DNA of 64,000 nucleotides from Streptococcus infantis ATCC 700779 (GTDB lineage: Bacteria > Bacillota > Bacilli > Lactobacillales > Streptococcaceae). The notes below the pieces were generated by a model. That model was given only the letters and a program-made list of their open reading frames with translations, was not told the DNA's origin and ran no database searches. Of the stretch, positions 49,449-61,530 are shown one piece after another; within the stretch, counting starts at the first letter, position 1, and every line of letters starts with the position of its first letter. The position numbers and the translations under genes are program-made. The stretch spans positions 917,703 through 981,702 of the forward strand of contig NZ_GL732439.1 of assembly GCF_000187465.1 (NCBI RefSeq). Direction: 5' to 3'.

Positions 49449-50073
49449 ACTCTTTTAACTTTTCTATCGTTTTTGCACCAATACCAGAAACCTTTTTGAG
49501 CTCATCAACTGACTTAAACTTACCGTTGGACTCACGATGGTCGATGATATCCTGAGCACGTTTGGCTCCCAACCCCTTGACTTGTTTCAGCTCCTCTAAA
49601 CTGGCTTTATTAAGATTGACTTTCTTATTTTCTTTGGTGTTGGAAGCATTTGAATGCGCCTCTTGACTGGTAGCTTCTTCCTTAGTCGGGACATAGACCA
49701 GCGCTTCATCACTAATTTTCTGAGCAAGATTGATAGACTTACTGTCTGCATTATCTGTCAAGCCACCAGCTTTTTGAACAGCATCATTGATTCGACTTCC
49801 AACTGGCAAATCATAAATTCCTGGCGATTTAACAGCGCCTTTGACATCAACAGTAATCAGATCTTGCTCCACCACTTCTTCCTTCTGATTTTTATCTTCC
49901 TTTTCCTCCGTCGAATCCTTTGAAACAGTTGTAACTTCTGTTTGCAAATTGCTTTCCTTAGCCGGTGTTTGAACGACTGGCTTTATGAGAAAAAATCCAC
50001 CCAAGACTAAACCCAAAATAGCACAGATAACAATGATTTTATATTCTTTGATTTTTTCAATAAGTTCTTCCAT
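49432..50073 (-). CDS. comEA: competence DNA receptor ComEA
   Basis: A 213-aa surface DNA receptor. One membrane anchor (about 12-31), a Lys/Glu-rich spacer (about 40-72), an SLBB-like oligomerisation domain (TVDVKGAVKSPGIYDLPVGSR, about 75-130) and C-terminal twin helix-hairpin-helix (VNLNKASLEELKQVKGLGAKRAQDI and LKKVSGIGAKTIEKL). A ComX box lies 20 nt upstream of the ATG. Confidence 0.96.
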   Translation of the reverse strand: MEELIEKIKEYKIIVICAILGLVLGGFFLIKPVVQTPAKESNLQTEVTTVSKDSTEEKEDKNQKEEVVEQDLITVDVKGAVKSPGIYDLPVGSRINDAVQKAGGLTDNADSKSINLAQKISDEALVYVPTKEEATSQEAHSNASNTKENKKVNLNKASLEELKQVKGLGAKRAQDIIDHRESNGKFKSVDELKKVSGIGAKTIEKLKEYVTVD

Positions 50074-50092
50074 AATTTCTCCTCTCTTATCT

Positions 50093-50100
50093 TATTCGTA
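50093..50100 (-). promoter_or_regulatory. ComX (SigX) cin-box for comEA-comEC
   Basis: A perfect TACGAATA, with a T-rich stretch 7 to 13 nt further upstream, 20 nt before the comEA start. It directly follows the terminator of the preceding gene. Confidence 0.85.
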
Positions 50101-50107
50101 AGGCAAA

Positions 50108-50141
50108 GAAAAAACAGCCGAAAAAACTTTTCAACTGCTTA
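50108..50141 (-). terminator. GNAT (2) terminator
   Basis: AGCAGTTGAAAA and TTTTCGGCTGTT arms with a U run, just before the comEA cin-box. Confidence 0.75.
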
Positions 50142-50708
50142 CTTATTTGCAAAATATTCTTCTTTGGTCAAGACATAATGGACATCTGTTACGAATCTTC
50201 CAGGTTCATTTTTATCCATTCTAGCATATGGTTCTTCGTGAGAGAAACGCATTCCTGATTTCTCCATGACCTTTCCTGATGCGGGATTATCCTTATCATG
50301 AAAGGCATCTAACTTATTCATTCCTATCTTTTCAAAAGCTAGTTCAATTACAGCTCGATTGGCTTCAGTTGTCAAACCTTGATTCCAATATTTTTGATTG
50401 ATAATATAACCAATGGTTGCCTTCTTAAGAACAGTATCCAACTTGTGCAGGTCAATAGTTCCGATAAACTCTCCAGTACTTTTTAGTTCAATTCCCCATC
50501 GGCCCAATGGATTGGCTAAATAAAACTGGGCAATATTATTCTTGGTTTCCTCCAGACTTTGATTGGTTGGAAAAGTGTAGCGTGTATTTTCCTTGTCTGA
50601 AGCATATTCAAACATGGCTTCTGCATCATCAAGTGTTACTGGTCTAAGTACTAAGCGTTCTGTTTCGATAATTTGATGCTTCGCTAGTTTGATAAATAAT
50701 AATTCCAT
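50139..50708 (-). CDS. GNAT family N-acetyltransferase (2)
   Basis: A 189-aa RimJ/RimL-type acetyltransferase. It contains ETERLVLRPVTLDDAEAMFEYASD, IGYIINQKYWNQGLTTEANRAV (acetyl-CoA site) and NPASGKVMEKSGMRF. Substrate unknown. ATG 50708 follows GGAGG; a 13-codon upstream extension is not coding. It belongs to the same subfamily as 16593-17144 with low identity. Confidence 0.85.
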   Translation of the reverse strand: MELLFIKLAKHQIIETERLVLRPVTLDDAEAMFEYASDKENTRYTFPTNQSLEETKNNIAQFYLANPLGRWGIELKSTGEFIGTIDLHKLDTVLKKATIGYIINQKYWNQGLTTEANRAVIELAFEKIGMNKLDAFHDKDNPASGKVMEKSGMRFSHEEPYARMDKNEPGRFVTDVHYVLTKEEYFANK

Positions 50709-50773
50709 GATTGTACCTCCTAAAATAAGTTGGTAAAAGAATAACATAAAAGAAATAGGTTTACAAGTTTTTC

Positions 50774-50802
50774 TTGCAATTTATAGCGGTTTCATATAAA
50801 AT
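50774..50802 (+). promoter_or_regulatory. ald promoter and 5' hairpin
   Basis: TTGCAA (50774-50779), 17-bp spacer, TAAAAT (50797-50802). The expected RNA 5' end falls on a hairpin (about 50808-50842, ATCACAAGAA with TTCTTCCTGTGAT). Confidence 0.65.
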
Positions 50803-50884
50803 AAAAACATCACAAGAAAAGACTGGGTTCTTCCTGTGATGATTTCGTATAAGAACCTAGATGTTAAATAAGGAGCTAATCTCT

Positions 50885-51997
50885 ATGTTAATTGGAATTC
50901 CAAAGGAAATTAAAAATAATGAAAATCGTGTTGCTTTGACACCTGCTGGTGTACAGAGTCTTGTTGGTCGTGGTCACCGTGTCCTCATCGAAACAAATGC
51001 GGGACTTGGATCTGGTTTTGCTGATTCTGACTATGAAAAGCAAGGTGCTGAGATTGTCGCAACTGCTGCTGAAGCCTGGGCTGCAGAGTTAGTTGTTAAA
51101 GTCAAGGAACCCCTTGCTAGTGAGTACCAGTTCTTGCGTGACGATTTACTTCTCTTCACCTACTTGCACATGGCAGCAGCCCCAGAATTAGCGGATGCTA
51201 TGCTTGCAGCGAAAACAACTGGTGTTGCTTATGAAACTGTACGCAATACTGAAGGTCAACTTCCTCTATTGGTTCCAATGAGTGAGGTTGCAGGTCGTAT
51301 GGCTGTCCAAATCGGAGCTCACTTCTTAACGAAACAAGCTGGTGGTTCTGGAGTTCTTTTAGGTGGTGTCCCAGGTGTACCAAAAGGAAAAGTAACCATT
51401 ATCGGTGGTGGTGTCGTTGGTACACACGCAGCACGTATCGCTCTTGGTTTAGGAGCTCAGGTAACTATTCTTGATATCAGCGCTAAACGTCTCTCTGAAC
51501 TTGAAGATGTCTTTGGTCACCAAATCCAAACACTCATGTCTAACCCATTTAATATCGAAGCAAGTGTGCGTGAAGCAGACGTTGTTATCGGTGCAGTATT
51601 GATTCCTGGTGCTAAAGCTCCAAAATTAGTGACAGATGACATGGTTCAACAAATGCGTCCTGGTTCTGTCATCGTAGACGTTGCTGTAGACCAAGGTGGT
51701 GTTATTGCAACAGCTGACCGTGTGACAACCCATGATGAGCCAGTATATGAGAAACACGGTGTTCTCCACTATGCGGTTGCTAACATTCCTGGAGCAGTTG
51801 CTCGTACTTCTACTATCGCCCTTACAAATGTGACTCTTCCATATATTGAAGCCTTGGCAGGAAAAGGATTTAAGAAAGCAATCCTCGAAGATGCAGGTTT
51901 GCTTGAAGGTGTAACAACTTATCAAGGTCAACTCACAAGTCAACCAGTTGCTGAAGGTTTAGAACGTGACTTCACACCTATCAGTGAACTTGTTTAA
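50885..51997 (+). CDS. ald: alanine dehydrogenase
   Basis: Interconverts L-alanine and pyruvate plus ammonia with NAD. It is 370 aa and intact. [20 protein letters not shown] carries the substrate Arg15, Lys74-type KVKEP is present, HMAAA holds the catalytic His, and the NAD fold is [18 protein letters not shown] near 175. ATG 50885 follows AAGGAG at 9 nt. I see no frameshift. Confidence 0.96.
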   Translation: MLIGIPKEIKNNENRVALTPAGVQSLVGRGHRVLIETNAGLGSGFADSDYEKQGAEIVATAAEAWAAELVVKVKEPLASEYQFLRDDLLLFTYLHMAAAPELADAMLAAKTTGVAYETVRNTEGQLPLLVPMSEVAGRMAVQIGAHFLTKQAGGSGVLLGGVPGVPKGKVTIIGGGVVGTHAARIALGLGAQVTILDISAKRLSELEDVFGHQIQTLMSNPFNIEASVREADVVIGAVLIPGAKAPKLVTDDMVQQMRPGSVIVDVAVDQGGVIATADRVTTHDEPVYEKHGVLHYAVANIPGAVARTSTIALTNVTLPYIEALAGKGFKKAILEDAGLLEGVTTYQGQLTSQPVAEGLERDFTPISELV

Positions 51998-52009
51998 TAA
52001 GAAATTCAA

Positions 52010-52047
52010 AAAAAATTAAGAGCAGTTTTTCAACTGCTCTTTTTCTT
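52010..52047. terminator. ald / phoH bidirectional terminator
   Basis: AAGAGCAGTT and AACTGCTCTT arms, 4-nt loop, T run on the plus strand and A run on the other side. Confidence 0.85.
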
Positions 52048-53033
52048 TATTCTGTTTCTTCTTGATTTTCTTCAGCTTTGACAGGTCGAGGTTCATAGGC
52101 TCTGATAATCTGAGCAACGACTGGATGGCGAACCACATCCTTGGCTGAGAAGTGTACAAAGTCGATCTGGTGAATATTCTTAAGTTTTTCCTGGGCATCA
52201 ATCAAACCTGATTTAACATTACGCGGCAGGTCAATCTGGCTAATATCCCCATTGACAATCATTTTAGAATTAAAGCCTAAACGTGTCAAGAACATCTTCA
52301 TCTGCATGATGGTTGTATTTTGGGCTTCATCCAAAATAACAAAGGCATCATCCAAGGTACGCCCACGCATATAGGCCAAAGGCGCAATCTCAATAATTTC
52401 TCTCTCCATGAGACGAGTTGTTTGGTCTTTCCCTAAGATCTGATATAAAGCATCATAGACTGGTCGAAGATAAGGATCCACCTTTTCTTTCAAATCACCA
52501 GGTAGAAATCCTAGGCTTTCTCCAGCTTCTACTGCTGGACGAGTCAAGATAATACGCTTGACTTGACCTCGCTTGAGAGCTGTAACAGCCAAGGTCACTG
52601 CTAGGAAAGTTTTTCCTGTACCTGCTGGACCAATTCCAAAGGTCACATCATGGTTCTTAACACTATCTACATAAAGTTTTTGACCCAGTGTCTTTACACG
52701 TATCGGCTTACCAGTATTGTCTTTGATAATCTCTTCTTCATAGAGGGCAACAAACTTATCGATTTCATTGTTTCTAACCATATTGATGGCTGTCACCACA
52801 TCCGGAGTTCCTACTGTCATGCCACGATTGACCAAGACCATCAAGGCTTGAATTACTTGCCGTGCTTCTTCACAAGAATACTCCTCTCCCAAGACTTGTA
52901 CAATCTCTGTACGAGCATGGATGATAACATCTAACTCATCCTCCATCAAGCGAAGATGGCGTTCATTGGAACCAAAAAGATGAAACAGGTCATCTGGATG
53001 ACTTAACTGAATGTCTATTGAATGTTCCTTCAA
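52047..53033 (-). CDS. phoH: PhoH family ATPase (TTG start)
   Basis: A 328-aa PhoH/YbeZ-type ATPase linked in bacteria to RNA and ribosome quality control, often with the RNase YbeY. Walker A is GPAGTGKTF near 135, Walker B LDEAQNTT near 235, and TRPAVEAGESLGFLPGD lies between. TTG 53033 is the likely start, with GAGAGG 9 nt upstream. The -10 TATAAT with extended TGC lies upstream near 53070. ybeY is not adjacent. Confidence 0.93.
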   Translation of the reverse strand: MKEHSIDIQLSHPDDLFHLFGSNERHLRLMEDELDVIIHARTEIVQVLGEEYSCEEARQVIQALMVLVNRGMTVGTPDVVTAINMVRNNEIDKFVALYEEEIIKDNTGKPIRVKTLGQKLYVDSVKNHDVTFGIGPAGTGKTFLAVTLAVTALKRGQVKRIILTRPAVEAGESLGFLPGDLKEKVDPYLRPVYDALYQILGKDQTTRLMEREIIEIAPLAYMRGRTLDDAFVILDEAQNTTIMQMKMFLTRLGFNSKMIVNGDISQIDLPRNVKSGLIDAQEKLKNIHQIDFVHFSAKDVVRHPVVAQIIRAYEPRPVKAEENQEETE

Positions 53034-53116
53034 ATAAAGAACCTCTCTAACTCTTTAATTTCTTTTTATTATAGCAAAGGCATTTAGAAATTGCTATCCC
53101 TAACACCTATGCCTTT

Positions 53117-53332
53117 TTAATGTTCTAAATATTCCTGCCAGATGCGATCGAAGTCTCCCATATTAAAGGAAAAACTAGCATGTTCTTCTAAAAATCGACT
53201 CACCTGATCGAAATCATCCGTATGTTTCGGGAAGGCTGACTCCTCAAAGGCAAGATCCGCTAAAATTGCTTTGGGACTATTACTTTTAGGATTACGCTCT
53301 GTCATAAGCCAAGTATAAAATGATTTTCGCAT
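53117..53332 (-). CDS. YozE family protein (UPF0346)
   Basis: A 71-aa small acidic helical protein: [20 protein letters not shown], with [18 protein letters not shown] and [11 protein letters not shown]. YozE proteins have a sterile-alpha-motif-like fold and unknown role. It follows cvfB by 8 nt. Confidence 0.88.
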   Translation of the reverse strand: MRKSFYTWLMTERNPKSNSPKAILADLAFEESAFPKHTDDFDQVSRFLEEHASFSFNMGDFDRIWQEYLEH

Positions 53333-53340
53333 AAGCCTCC

Positions 53341-54195
53341 CTAAATTAACTCTGTACCAAATTGGTCTTGTTTAATCTTTCCAGCTTTCATTAAACCACC
53401 AAGCGCTTTTTTAAACTGACCTTTTGAGATACCAAAGGTAGCCTTAATGTCATCTGGTGATGATTTGTCATTTAAGGTCATAAATCCACCATTACTTTCC
53501 AAGTATGTCAGAATCATTTGTGCATCATTTTCTAACATCTCAAAAGAGCGAGGTTTTAGTGATAGATTAAGAGTTCGGTCAACTTCACGGAAACCAATGA
53601 CACGCACATCTAACACTTGACCCAAACGTGGCTCTGCATAGCGCTCACTTGGGTGGATAAATCCAAGCATGTTGTTTTCTGGTAGATAGACAAAAGTTCC
53701 TGATAACTTAAGACGATAAACGATTGCAGGCCAGTTCTGATTTTGCATGTTGTTGTATGCCGGACGTGCCAAACGTTGGAAGTCTTCCTGATAAGCCAAA
53801 ACTCCCCAGATACGATCTTTCTTGTCTACTTCTAGACGAACATAAAGTTTATCGCCCTTCTTAGGCCAAAGCTCTTTCAGTTCAGGTAGGATATCCAGTG
53901 ACACAACGATTTCCTTGTCAGGAAGCCCTGTATCAACAAAAACACCCAAATCTTTACGGACTTCTGTTACAGTTCCCCAACCAAATTGATCCTGAGTTGC
54001 AGTCACTTCTAGGCTAGTCAAGCGAAGTTTTTGCTTCATATCCATGTAGGCGAAACCTTTGACCGTATCACCAACTGTATGCTGACCTTCTTCTTTAGCA
54101 AGAGCGTATGTTTGACCATCCTTTTGGACAAAGTAAAAACGGTCATTTTCATCAGTTATCAGACCGACTATAAAACTAGCAAGATTTGTATTCAT
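53341..54195 (-). CDS. cvfB: CvfB-like S1 RNA-binding protein
   Basis: A 284-aa cytoplasmic RNA-binding protein with three S1-like OB domains ([33 protein letters not shown] near 90; [39 protein letters not shown] near 180) and a C-terminal winged helix (about 220-284, [25 protein letters not shown]). CvfB affects virulence factor expression in Staphylococcus aureus. ATG 54195 follows AAGGA. Confidence 0.9.
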   Translation of the reverse strand: MNTNLASFIVGLITDENDRFYFVQKDGQTYALAKEEGQHTVGDTVKGFAYMDMKQKLRLTSLEVTATQDQFGWGTVTEVRKDLGVFVDTGLPDKEIVVSLDILPELKELWPKKGDKLYVRLEVDKKDRIWGVLAYQEDFQRLARPAYNNMQNQNWPAIVYRLKLSGTFVYLPENNMLGFIHPSERYAEPRLGQVLDVRVIGFREVDRTLNLSLKPRSFEMLENDAQMILTYLESNGGFMTLNDKSSPDDIKATFGISKGQFKKALGGLMKAGKIKQDQFGTELI

Positions 54196-54255
54196 GTTTC
54201 CTTCTTTCGAATAAAACTCAGCCAGCAATGCCAACTGAGTTTTTCTGTTTATTTC

Positions 54256-54813
54256 TCAGACTTCCAATAGTTCTTTTTCTTTATTGGCAGTCATGTCATC
54301 GATGTGTTTAACAGCATCGTCTGTCGCTTTTTGAATATCTTTTTCAAGAGTTTTCAACTCATCTTCAGTGATTTCTTTAGCTTTTTCTTGTTTCTTAGCT
54401 TCATCCATAGCATCACGACGAATGTTACGGATAGCAACTTTAGCATTTTCACCAACTTTTTTCACTTCTTTAGCAAGGTCACGACGAGTTTCCTCTGTAA
54501 GGGCTGGAATTACTAAGCGAATAACAGAACCATCGTTAGCTGGTGTAATACCGAGGTCAGAAGCATTCAAAGCACGTTCAATATCTTTCAAAGAAGTTTT
54601 ATCAAATGGTGTCACCAACAAGACACGCGCTTCTGGAATAGTGATAGAAGCGATTTGGTTAAGAGGTGTTTCTACACCATAGTATTCTACGTGGATACGA
54701 TCAAGCAAGCTTGCATTAGCGCGACCAGCTCGAATACTTCCAAATTCACGAGAAAGTGAGTGATGAGATTGGGTCATTCTCTCTTTTGCTTTTTCAACAA
54801 TTGCGTTTGCCAT
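54256..54813 (-). CDS. frr: ribosome recycling factor
   Basis: Splits post-termination ribosomes with EF-G. It is 185 aa. Typical segments are [22 protein letters not shown] near 27 and [32 protein letters not shown] near 108. It follows pyrH after 9 nt, the universal order. Confidence 0.98.
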   Translation of the reverse strand: MANAIVEKAKERMTQSHHSLSREFGSIRAGRANASLLDRIHVEYYGVETPLNQIASITIPEARVLLVTPFDKTSLKDIERALNASDLGITPANDGSVIRLVIPALTEETRRDLAKEVKKVGENAKVAIRNIRRDAMDEAKKQEKAKEITEDELKTLEKDIQKATDDAVKHIDDMTANKEKELLEV

Positions 54814-54822
54814 AATCTTATT

Positions 54823-55560
54823 TTATTCCTTTTCTTCAATATTGTTAGAAACTGTAGTTCCGATATTTTCACCAAATACAACACGTTTGATATTGCCTGG
54901 TTGGTTCATGTTAAAGACAACCAAGTCGATGTCATTGTCCATTGAAAGGGTTGAAGCAGTCGAATCCATGATTCGAAGACCTTTACTAATAACATCACGG
55001 TGAGTCAATTCTTCAAACTTAACCGCTGTCTTATCTTTCTTAGGATCGGCATTATAAACACCATCAACACCGTTTTTAGCCATCAAGATAGCGTCTGCTT
55101 CAATTTCAGCTGCACGGAGAGCTGCAGTTGTATCTGTTGAGAAGTATGGTGAACCAACACCTGCACCAAAGATAACAATACGGCCTTTTTCAAGATGACG
55201 AAGGGCACGACCACGAACATAAGGTTCAGCTACTTGTTGCATAGCAATAGCTGTCTGCACACGAGTATCTACACCAACTTGTTGCAATGAATCTGCCATT
55301 ACAAGAGCATTCATAACCGTTCCGAGCATACCTGTGTAATCTGCCTGAACACGATCCATTCCAGCTTCTGCTGCAGGTTCTCCACGCCAGAGATTTCCTC
55401 CTCCGATTACGAGAGCAATCTCAATCCCGAGGTTGTGTACTTCTTGAATTTCTTGTGCCATTGCTTGAACGGTTTTGATATCAATACCGACACCACGTTC
55501 ACCAGCAAGGGCTTCACCAGATAGCTTGATTAAGATACGTTTATACTTAGGTTCTACCAT
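54823..55560 (-). CDS. pyrH: UMP kinase
   Basis: Phosphorylates UMP to UDP. It is a 245-aa amino-acid-kinase fold hexamer. Motifs: [26 protein letters not shown] (near 52), [14 protein letters not shown] and [14 protein letters not shown] -10 TAAAAT (55588-55593) with extended TGA precedes it. First gene of pyrH-frr-cvfB-yozE. Confidence 0.98.
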   Translation of the reverse strand: MVEPKYKRILIKLSGEALAGERGVGIDIKTVQAMAQEIQEVHNLGIEIALVIGGGNLWRGEPAAEAGMDRVQADYTGMLGTVMNALVMADSLQQVGVDTRVQTAIAMQQVAEPYVRGRALRHLEKGRIVIFGAGVGSPYFSTDTTAALRAAEIEADAILMAKNGVDGVYNADPKKDKTAVKFEELTHRDVISKGLRIMDSTASTLSMDNDIDLVVFNMNQPGNIKRVVFGENIGTTVSNNIEEKE

Positions 55561-55643
55561 TTTCTCTCTCCTTTTTTCATCCTACCTATTTTATCACAAT
55601 TTCAAGGATTTTTATAGTATCATGAGCATTTCTTTCAAAAAAA

Positions 55644-56978
55644 TTAGACAGATAAAAATTTCTCTAAATCAGACAAGGCGCGTTCTGCAATTTTCTCATA
55701 ACGAGCCTTTTTATCACGAATACGCTCACCTTCTAACTCCTTGATAATCCCGAAGTTGACATTCATGGGTTGGAAATGCTTGCTATCAGCATGAGTGATA
55801 TAATGAGCTAAACTTCCGATAGCTGTTGTCTCTGGGAAAATAGCCTCACTTTCTCCTTTAAAAAGACGAGCAGCATTTATTCCAGCAACCAATCCTGAAG
55901 CTGCTGACTCAACGTAACCCTCTACTCCTGTCATCTGACCAGCAAAGAAAAGATTTGGCTGTTTCTTAGAACGATAAGTCTGCTCAAGAAGATTTGGTGA
56001 ATCCATGTAAGAATTACGGTGCATGACACCATAACGGACAAACTCCGCATTTTCAAGTCCTGGAATCATTTGGAAAACACGCTTTTGTTCTCCCCATTTG
56101 AGGTGAGTTTGGAAACCAACGATATTATAAAGACTTCCAGCCGCATTATCCTGACGAAGCTGAACGACTGCATAAGGAGTTTTAAAGTCACCATCACGAG
56201 GTCCCTTGTAGTCTTCTGGATATTCTAGACCAACTGGTTTCATAGGTCCATAGAGCATGGTTTTGATACCACGTTTGGCCATGACCTCGATTGGCATACA
56301 ACCTTCAAAATATTTTTCTTTCTCAAAGGAGTTGAGCGGAGCTTCTTCCGCATTGACCAAGGCTTCATGGAAATCCATAAATTCTTGCTTGGTCATAGGA
56401 GCATTAAGGTAGGCCGCTTCTCCCTTATCATAGCGTGATTTGAGATAAACCTTGTTTATATCAATGGTATTGACGTCTACGATTGGAGCTGCAGCATCGT
56501 AGAAATAAAAACCGTCTCCTCCATTTAGAGAGTGAATTTTCTCAGCCAGGGCATCGCTAGTCAAAGGACCAGTCGCTACAACTGTAATAGCATCTGTTGT
56601 CAATTCTGTAATTTCGTCACGAACGACCTCAATCAAAGGGTGATTGGCAATTTTTTCAGTGACCATTTGGGAGAAACCATCACGGTCAACTGCGAGGGCT
56701 CCCCCTGCAGGAACCCGCGTTGCTTCTGCAGATTCTAAAATTACAGAACCTAAGCGACGCATTTCTTCCTTGAGGAGACCTACAGCATTTGTAAGAGCGT
56801 CTCCACGCAAGGAGTTTGAGCAAACTAACTCTGCAAAATTGTCAGTTTTGTGTTGAGGTGTCGATTTGACACCACGCATTTCATAAAGTTTAACAGAAAT
56901 ACCACGTTCTGCGATTTGGTAGGCTGCTTCCGAACCCGCCAATCCAGCACCGATAACATTGATATAAGATTGAGACAT
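55644..56978 (-). CDS. trmFO: tRNA (m5U54) methyltransferase TrmFO
   Basis: Folate- and FAD-dependent enzyme making ribothymidine at tRNA position 54. It is 444 aa. The FAD fold [21 protein letters not shown] is at the N-terminus, followed by [12 protein letters not shown] with a conserved Cys and [20 protein letters not shown] near 345. ATG 56978 has AGAGG at about 10 nt; a 23-codon upstream extension is not conserved in my memory of the family. Confidence 0.95.
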   Translation of the reverse strand: MSQSYINVIGAGLAGSEAAYQIAERGISVKLYEMRGVKSTPQHKTDNFAELVCSNSLRGDALTNAVGLLKEEMRRLGSVILESAEATRVPAGGALAVDRDGFSQMVTEKIANHPLIEVVRDEITELTTDAITVVATGPLTSDALAEKIHSLNGGDGFYFYDAAAPIVDVNTIDINKVYLKSRYDKGEAAYLNAPMTKQEFMDFHEALVNAEEAPLNSFEKEKYFEGCMPIEVMAKRGIKTMLYGPMKPVGLEYPEDYKGPRDGDFKTPYAVVQLRQDNAAGSLYNIVGFQTHLKWGEQKRVFQMIPGLENAEFVRYGVMHRNSYMDSPNLLEQTYRSKKQPNLFFAGQMTGVEGYVESAASGLVAGINAARLFKGESEAIFPETTAIGSLAHYITHADSKHFQPMNVNFGIIKELEGERIRDKKARYEKIAERALSDLEKFLSV

Positions 56979-57110
56979 GACACTAATACCTCTTTGGGTG
57001 GAACCTAAGTTCATAACAAAAGACCAACTGGTCTGTTTGACACCCACAAATCTTTCTAATTTTTCTTTTACTAGTATAACAAAAAAAGGGAAGAAGGAAA
57101 ACTTCCCTGT

Positions 57111-57989
57111 TTAGTCGTTTTCTTGTTTCTCTTCCCATTCGTGGTAGGTAGCGTAGAGCTGGCTTTTATTCCACTGGTATGCCTTAGCAACTTCCTTAAT
57201 GGCTTGATTTTTCTTAACTCCTTGTAGGATACGGTCTTGAATTTCTAGGAATAAGTCCTTCTCATCCTTTTCCTCGATCTCCTGGCTAGCTCCCTCAATG
57301 ATCAGAAGGCATTCGCCCTTAAGAGGAGTTTCAGCAATGCTTTCTAGTAGCTCTGTAATATTCCCACGTTGATATTCTTCATAAATCTTGGTTAACTCTC
57401 GAACCAAGACAACCGAGCGATCTCCGTAAACTGTCAGCATATTCTCTAAAGTATCTGCTACACGATGAGGAGATTCATAAAAAATCTGGGTTTCTGGATA
57501 AGCTTTTTTTTCCTCAAAAAACTGCTTCTGCTGGCCTGATTTTCTAGGTAAAAATCCATAGAAGATGTGAGGTTGGGGTGCCAAACCACTGGCAATCAAG
57601 GCAGAAATTCCTGCGCTTGCACCAGGAACCGTGACTACAGGGATATCTTCCATAATGGCAGCCTTAACCAAATCATGGCCAGGGTCCGAGATACTTGGTA
57701 AACCTGCATCCGATACCTGAGCGATACTCTGTCCCTCTTTCAAAAAGCTAATCAAATCAGGAATTTTTTCATTAGCATTGTGCTCATGAAAACTAATCTG
57801 TTTGGTTGAAATGTCAAAATGCTTGAGCAAGAGTCCTGTATTACGGGTATCCTCCGCCGCAATCCAGTCTACCTCCTTTAAGGTCTGGATAGCGCGAAAA
57901 GTCATATCGTCTAAGTTACCAATCGGTGTAGCAACTAGGTAAAGCTTCCCATAGGGAGATTGACCCTTAAAACTTCTTTGAATCTGCAT
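57111..57989 (-). CDS. rsmI: 16S rRNA (cytidine-1402 2'-O) methyltransferase
   Basis: A 292-aa SAM-dependent tetrapyrrole-methylase-fold enzyme. It contains LYLVATPIGNLDDMTFRAI, EDTRNTGLLLKHF, QVSDAGLPSISDPG and VPGASAGISALIASGL, all family landmarks. It follows yabA after 2 nt. Confidence 0.97.
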   Translation of the reverse strand: MQIQRSFKGQSPYGKLYLVATPIGNLDDMTFRAIQTLKEVDWIAAEDTRNTGLLLKHFDISTKQISFHEHNANEKIPDLISFLKEGQSIAQVSDAGLPSISDPGHDLVKAAIMEDIPVVTVPGASAGISALIASGLAPQPHIFYGFLPRKSGQQKQFFEEKKAYPETQIFYESPHRVADTLENMLTVYGDRSVVLVRELTKIYEEYQRGNITELLESIAETPLKGECLLIIEGASQEIEEKDEKDLFLEIQDRILQGVKKNQAIKEVAKAYQWNKSQLYATYHEWEEKQEND

Positions 57990-57991
57990 GC

Positions 57992-58309
57992 TTACTCCCT
58001 ATACAACAATTCATCACAGAACATGCATTCTTCATCCTGCTCCCGACGTTGTCCATAAAAATCATTACAAACGTGAAAACCATCTTTATAAATCCGATGA
58101 ACACTTTCACGAACGTGCTTTGCTCTAGTTGTAGTATCAGTTTCTACCTCGCCGATACGTTCTCGCAACTTAGAGTTTTCCAAACGAAGAGCTGTATTCT
58201 CTTCTACAACACTCTTGAGATTTTTTTTGATGGCTTCGACATCTGCCAAGGTTGCCAACAACTGTTGAGAAAAATCATCTAAGGCATCAAATAATTCTTT
58301 CTTGTTCAT
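57992..58309 (-). CDS. yabA: replication initiation control protein YabA
   Basis: Negative regulator of DnaA that bridges DnaA and DnaN. It is 105 aa. An N-terminal leucine-rich coiled coil (1-60) and a C-terminal zinc motif, FHVC with CMFC (residues about 78-99). It lies between holB and rsmI; the ricT/PSP1 gene found here in some streptococci is absent. Confidence 0.93.
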   Translation of the reverse strand: MNKKELFDALDDFSQQLLATLADVEAIKKNLKSVVEENTALRLENSKLRERIGEVETDTTTRAKHVRESVHRIYKDGFHVCNDFYGQRREQDEECMFCDELLYRE

Positions 58310-58344
58310 GAACAGCCCTTTCTTTTTCTGTTTTCATGTTCATT

Positions 58345-59229
58345 TTATTGTAAAACTAGGAATTCCAAAGAATTCTGGAAAGACACATTTGCTTTCCACA
58401 TTTTTCTGGCTTCGAGAAGGTTTTGCAATATTGTACGTGCTGCATTTTTTTGAATCTCTTGGCCTGCTAAAACTTCTAAAATTCTAAAGACTTGGTCTTG
58501 TTTTTCTTTGTCATCTGCTAAGCTAGCTAATTTTGCAACCTGTAAGTAAGATTCCTTTTTCCCAGCATCTAACCAAGAATAGAATCGTTCACTTTCTTCA
58601 AGTAGAGTCCAAAAACTTGTTTGATTTGTCAGTTTTTCGGCTTCTGCTTGCGATTGACTAAACTCAGCTAAAAGCCTTGCTTTATTTTTGACCAATCCTG
58701 CTTGTTCAAGTTGATTCCTAAGGCTTTCGACTTGTTTCTTAAATTGAAAAATCTGTGTCCGACTTCGAATAGTTGGTAACATCTGCTCTTGATCATTGGT
58801 TAAGAAGAAAATATAGGTTTCACTTTGCGGTTCTTCAATGACCTTTAGTAGTGAATTGGCGGCATTGGCATGCATTTTTTCTGCTTGTTCAATAATAAAA
58901 ACCTGACGTTGATTTTCGATTCCTGATTGAGAAAACTGGCCAACTAATTCTCGGATTCGTTCCGTTTTAATGATTTGATTCATCGGACGAATAATGGTGA
59001 CATCAGGAAATTCTTCCTGATCAATCAACTTACAATTTCGGCAAGACTCGCAAGGCAAGACACCTTGTTTTTCTGTACAGAACAAACTCTTAGACAGAAA
59101 TAAGGCCATCTCCATGCTTCCGAAATACCCTGAAAAGAGATAGGCATGATTCAGCTGTCTTTGTTCTAAGATGTGAATAAAACGGTCAAATTGCTGGGGT
59201 TGACAAGCTCTTAATTGCTCTTGATTCAT
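58345..59229 (-). CDS. holB: DNA polymerase III delta' subunit
   Basis: A clamp-loader subunit of 294 aa. An AAA+ fold with the zinc Cys set [18 protein letters not shown] near 51-68, a SRC-like motif [11 protein letters not shown] and sensor [11 protein letters not shown]. Only the start codon overlaps tmk (ATGA, 4 nt). Confidence 0.94.
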   Translation of the reverse strand: MNQEQLRACQPQQFDRFIHILEQRQLNHAYLFSGYFGSMEMALFLSKSLFCTEKQGVLPCESCRNCKLIDQEEFPDVTIIRPMNQIIKTERIRELVGQFSQSGIENQRQVFIIEQAEKMHANAANSLLKVIEEPQSETYIFFLTNDQEQMLPTIRSRTQIFQFKKQVESLRNQLEQAGLVKNKARLLAEFSQSQAEAEKLTNQTSFWTLLEESERFYSWLDAGKKESYLQVAKLASLADDKEKQDQVFRILEVLAGQEIQKNAARTILQNLLEARKMWKANVSFQNSLEFLVLQ

Positions 59230-59864
59230 TCTGTCAGCCCCATTCTGTCAAATAAAACTTGTTTAGTATTTTCAACCACTTGATTTAGTGGTAAACTGGC
59301 ATCGATTTTAACAATACGCTCACCTTCTTTCTCAAGAAGGGAAAGATAGCCTTGACGAACTTTTCTGTGCAGGTCTAAACCTTCCAAATCTAAACGATTG
59401 ACTTCGCGATCGCTGTTTGCCGCGATTCGTTCAAGCCCCTTTTCTACTTCAATATCAAAATAAAGTGTCAAATCTGGCTTGAGACCATCTGTCGCAAATT
59501 GATTGAGCCAGTCAATAGCTTCAATATCCAAACCACGACCAAAGCCTTGATAAGCAACTGAACTATCAATAAAACGATCCATGATGACCAATTTTCCAGT
59601 TGCAAGTGCTGGCAAGACCTTCTCTACTAGGTGCTGTCTACGACTTGCAATATAGAGAAGCAACTCTGTCTTTGGATCCATCTGAGTATGACTAGGATCT
59701 AAAATGACTTCTCGAATCTTCTCACCAATCAAAACACCACCTGGCTCACGTGTTGTTAAAAACTCAATATTCTTTTCTTCTAACAAAGGAAGGATAGCTT
59801 CAAGCACACTCGTTTTTCCAGCTCCCTCTGGTCCCTCTAAAGAGACTAAAAATCCTTTTGACAT
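59226..59864 (-). CDS. tmk: thymidylate kinase
   Basis: Phosphorylates dTMP to dTDP. It is 212 aa. P-loop [13 protein letters not shown] at 10-22, the TREPGG loop at 38-43, [17 protein letters not shown] near 95 and a LID segment [11 protein letters not shown]. The ribosome site before the ATG is weak. Confidence 0.97.
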   Translation of the reverse strand: MSKGFLVSLEGPEGAGKTSVLEAILPLLEEKNIEFLTTREPGGVLIGEKIREVILDPSHTQMDPKTELLLYIASRRQHLVEKVLPALATGKLVIMDRFIDSSVAYQGFGRGLDIEAIDWLNQFATDGLKPDLTLYFDIEVEKGLERIAANSDREVNRLDLEGLDLHRKVRQGYLSLLEKEGERIVKIDASLPLNQVVENTKQVLFDRMGLTE

Positions 59865-59894
59865 GACGAACTCATTTCTTTTTTTCTTCCTTCT

Positions 59895-59923
59895 ATTCTA
59901 TCAAAAAAACAGGCATTTGTGAA
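59895..59923 (-). promoter_or_regulatory. tmk operon promoter
   Basis: TTCACA (59918-59923), 17-bp spacer, TAGAAT (59895-59900) with extended TGA. Drives tmk-holB-yabA-rsmI. Confidence 0.7.
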
Positions 59924-60059
59924 AAGCTTTTTAACCTAATAAAAATTTATTCTGAAAAACTAGGATATACATTCGTTAATAAATAAGATAAATATTTAAT
60001 TAAGTTTCTATATTCGTAATCAACTACCATACTGTCTTATTTTGTCTTTGTATAACTAG

Positions 60060-60091
60060 AAAAAAAGAACCTTGCATAGCAAGATTCTTTT
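60060..60091 (-). terminator. tuf terminator
   Basis: AGAATCTTGC and GCAAGGTTCT arms, 3-nt loop, long U run. Confidence 0.9.
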
Positions 60092-60134
60092 AATGTCTGA
60101 CTTAAATAATTGTTCTTCTGGGAACTAAATCGAA

Positions 60135-61331
<1,197 letters not shown>

Positions 61332-61402
61332 TTGAGTAAAAGCCTCCAATAAAATATATTTTATAGATAGACAGTAGGCAATACAGTCTAACTTTCCTTA
61401 CT

Positions 61403-61430
61403 ATTTTATCAAATTTTAGCTAAATTGCAA
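61403..61430 (-). promoter_or_regulatory. tuf promoter
   Basis: TTGCAA (61425-61430), 16-bp spacer, TAAAAT (61403-61408) with extended TGA. Confidence 0.7.
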
Positions 61431-61490
61431 GTGTTTTACAAAGTTTTTATTAATTATTCTAATTCTTACTATAAGTTGTCGATTTATTGA

Positions 61491-61525
61491 TAAAAAAAGA
61501 AACAGATGAATCCGTTTCTTTTTAA
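61491..61525 (-). terminator. AI-2E transporter (2) terminator
   Basis: AAGAAACGGAT and ATCTGTTTCTT arms with a very short loop and U-rich tail. Confidence 0.8.
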
Positions 61526-61530
61526 AATCT

